NCBI GenBank assembly: GCA_964535315.1
Contig: CAZHTS010000106.1
Location: 1 to 14,680, forward strand
DNA length: 14,680 bases
DNA from: CAZHTS01 sp964535315
Lineage (GTDB): Bacteria; Chloroflexota; Anaerolineae; Anaerolineales; Anaerolineaceae
Reading direction: 5' to 3'
Shown here: one piece after another, positions 12,919 through 14,680 of the stretch
How positions within the stretch are numbered: position 1 is the first letter of the stretch
How the letters are laid out: each line of letters begins with the position of its first letter
Made by a program: the position numbers and the translations under genes
The notes under the pieces: model-generated
Told to the model about the DNA's origin: nothing
What the model saw: the letters and a program-made list of their open reading frames with translations, nothing else
The model's database searches: none

Positions 12919-14680
12919 GTGGACAATAAACGTTTTCGTTTTTTGCCGGTTCTGGTAATTGCGGCGCTCGTACTGGCTGCATTCACGCCGGGCCTGGCGT
13001 ACGCACAGGGCGAACAGCCGCAGGAGCCACCTGCGGTGTCTGAGGGCAGCGAGGCGCCGGACGATGCGCCGCCGGCGGAGCCTTCCGGCGAAGAAACGCC
13101 GCCGGTCGAGGAAGCGCCCCCTGTAGAGCAGCCAGCCGTCGAGCCGCCGCTTGAAGAGCAGCCGACGGAGGAAGCGCCGCTGAACGATGGGGTGGAGACC
13201 CTGAACGAAGAGGGCGCCGTGCTGGTGGACGGCAACGGACAACCTGTGCCGCTGGCCAGCGAACTGGCGGCCGAGGCGCTGGCCGGAACGGACGTGTATT
13301 TTAGTTGTGGCACAGATGACCAGGATGGCACCAATGATAATAAATGCCATTACGGCAGCATCGGGGATGCGATCAACGATTTTGCCGACCGCTCCGGCAC
13401 GGGCAATATTTTCATCGGCAGCGGGCAGTTTGATGAAGATGTCGAGGCTCTGAATATTGGCAACCTGACCGGGTTTGAGGGACAGGGCAGCGCTTCGACC
13501 CAAATCAATGGCAGGCTGACCGCAACCAGCCTGATCAACTTCCTGTTACAGGGTTTCACCGTCTATGGCGATGCCCGGGTTTACACCGACGGGGATCTTA
13601 GCGTGCAGGATGTGCACGTCACCGCCGGGCAGGGGGAGACAGACGGCTCGGGCGCCCTCGTTGCGGGCGCTTTCGGTTCCGTGTACATGGACGACGTCCA
13701 GGTGACCGAGGGCGCCGGAGCGGTCGTCTGCGGCGGCACCAATAACTGCCTGGGGATCACAGATTCCACTCCAGGCGCCGAGCGTGAGACGTCTGAAGAG
13801 CCTGGAATTGTGATTAAGAACAGCACTTTCAGCCAGAACAACGCCGGCGCCGTGTCGATGTTGATTCCCGGCGGTCTGGCGGTGCAGGCTTTTGGAAATG
13901 TCACCCTCGACAACGTCACAATGCAAAATAACGAGGGCGGCGGCCTCTTTGTCATGAGTTATGGCAGTGAGGTACAGTTATCCGATGTAACCTCCACCGG
14001 CAACGGTTGGGGGATGATGGGCAGTAACGTGATCATGACGTTCAGCGTTTCTCCGGATGCTCAGGCGGACACCAGTTCTATTTTGCCGGGCGGTTTCCTT
14101 ACCATCAGCGACAGCACTTTTTCTCACAACAGCGGCGGGATTGGGCTGCTGGCGGTCGCCGGGCAGGGAATTTCTATCACAGACAGTCATTTTGATTACA
14201 ACTATTTACTGGCGACATCGCCGCTAGACAGCAGCTCTTCGGAGATGGCAGTAGGTCTGGTCGCGGCTGCGCCGTTCATCACATTGAACGGTGTGACGGC
14301 CAATCATAATGGCGGCGTCGGCGCGGCGCTTGGCTCCGATGGCATGCCCTTAGACAGCGCGGCGCAGACGGGCGAGATTTCACTCGCCACGGTCTGGATC
14401 AAGGACAGCACGTTCAACTCGAATGCACTCGTAGGGTTGTTGATCGAGTCCGAGGGATCGGTGGCCTTTGAAAATTCGCGGGCCTGCTGGAATGGCGTAG
14501 CGAACTATAGTGGGCCGGCGCCGGTTCTGGGTGGTTTGGGATCCTGCCCGCAGGATGAAGAGGGAGGGAATCCCCCGCCGCAGTGGTTGGGGGTCGGCCC
14601 GCAGATCGTCAACGTGTTCTTCGGCGGTGGGTCGGGGCCGTTCAACCTGGATCGCACCCGCGACCTGATCTACAAGTTGT
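12919..14680 (+). CDS. Secreted right-handed beta-helix repeat protein (3' end outside window)
   Basis: An open frame of 587 codons to the right edge, beginning at GTG 12919 after a GGGAGG site; no ATG gives a better start. Residues 1-29 are a signal peptide (DNKRFRF, then a hydrophobic core, cleavage after AYA). Residues about 30-95 are a low-complexity linker rich in Pro and Glu (EEAPPVEQPAVEPP-type). From about 115 a globular part begins with YFSCGTDD and C-x(13)-C. From about 205 on there are repeats of about 25-60 residues of the form (I/L)xDSTFxxNxGxGLxV, for example at about 297, 331, 396, 419, 456 and 496. These are the turns of a parallel beta-helix as in the Beta_helix/NosD-like families. 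A different region starts at about 545 (PQWLGVGPQIVNVFFGG). It is probably exported or surface-attached. A polysaccharide-binding or structural role is only a guess; catalytic residues were not recognised. Confidence 0.85.
   Translation, partial: MDNKRFRFLPVLVIAALVLAAFTPGLAYAQGEQPQEPPAVSEGSEAPDDAPPAEPSGEETPPVEEAPPVEQPAVEPPLEEQPTEEAPLNDGVETLNEEGAVLVDGNGQPVPLASELAAEALAGTDVYFSCGTDDQDGTNDNKCHYGSIGDAINDFADRSGTGNIFIGSGQFDEDVEALNIGNLTGFEGQGSASTQINGRLTATSLINFLLQGFTVYGDARVYTDGDLSVQDVHVTAGQGETDGSGALVAGAFGSVYMDDVQVTEGAGAVVCGGTNNCLGITDSTPGAERETSEEPGIVIKNSTFSQNNAGAVSMLIPGGLAVQAFGNVTLDNVTMQNNEGGGLFVMSYGSEVQLSDVTSTGNGWGMMGSNVIMTFSVSPDAQADTSSILPGGFLTISDSTFSHNSGGIGLLAVAGQGISITDSHFDYNYLLATSPLDSSSSEMAVGLVAAAPFITLNGVTANHNGGVGAALGSDGMPLDSAAQTGEISLATVWIKDSTFNSNALVGLLIESEGSVAFENSRACWNGVANYSGPAPVLGGLGSCPQDEEGGNPPPQWLGVGPQIVNVFFGGGSGPFNLDRTRDLIYKL

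Overview
The window looks like chromosomal DNA of a GC-rich anaerobic bacterium, most likely a member of the Chloroflexota (Anaerolineae-like). The reasons are a tungsten-type aldehyde:ferredoxin oxidoreductase cluster, a T-box in front of pheST, a PheS of the Cys-containing bacterial type, lysine 2,3-aminomutase, and a large secreted beta-helix protein behind a proline/glutamate-rich linker. The phylum is an inference. No mobile element, CRISPR array, rRNA or tRNA was seen.

Layout. (1) 178-3824, minus strand: an operon reading aor (tungsten AOR), a radical SAM maturase, a MoaD-type sulfur carrier, and a second MoaD-like protein with no diglycine tail. It is preceded by a leader of about 540 nt (3825-4363) that carries two copies of the same structured RNA. 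Each copy has a U-rich tail after its last hairpin, and the promoter is a consensus one (TTGACA-17-TATAAT). From position and cofactor logic, the best guess for this RNA is a moco/tuco riboswitch in tandem; the class was not verified. (2) 4415-8452, plus strand: a divergent promoter, a phenylalanine T-box leader (specifier UUC, intact T-box motif and terminator), then pheS and pheT. The two divergent -35 boxes are only 16 bp apart, so two RNA-controlled transcription units leave from one point. (3) 8476-8509: a perfect 34-bp palindrome, probably a bidirectional terminator. (4) 8556-11232, minus strand: kamA (lysine 2,3-aminomutase), an aldo/keto reductase and a small DUF4190-type membrane protein, tightly spaced. 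(5) 11471-12757, plus strand: an alkaline-phosphatase-superfamily enzyme ending in an intrinsic terminator. (6) 12919 to the right edge, plus strand: a GTG-started, secreted, parallel beta-helix protein that is cut by the window.

How it works together. The aor operon codes for the enzyme and three likely helpers for its tungsto-bispyranopterin cofactor. A cofactor-sensing leader would tie enzyme production to cofactor supply. The pheST unit is set by uncharged tRNA-Phe. The kamA unit makes L-beta-lysine, but no beta-lysine acetyltransferase gene lies beside it. The strongest lead for further work is the tandem leader RNA at 3939-4344. The next are the two unusual MoaD-type tails and the extra pairing in the T-box.
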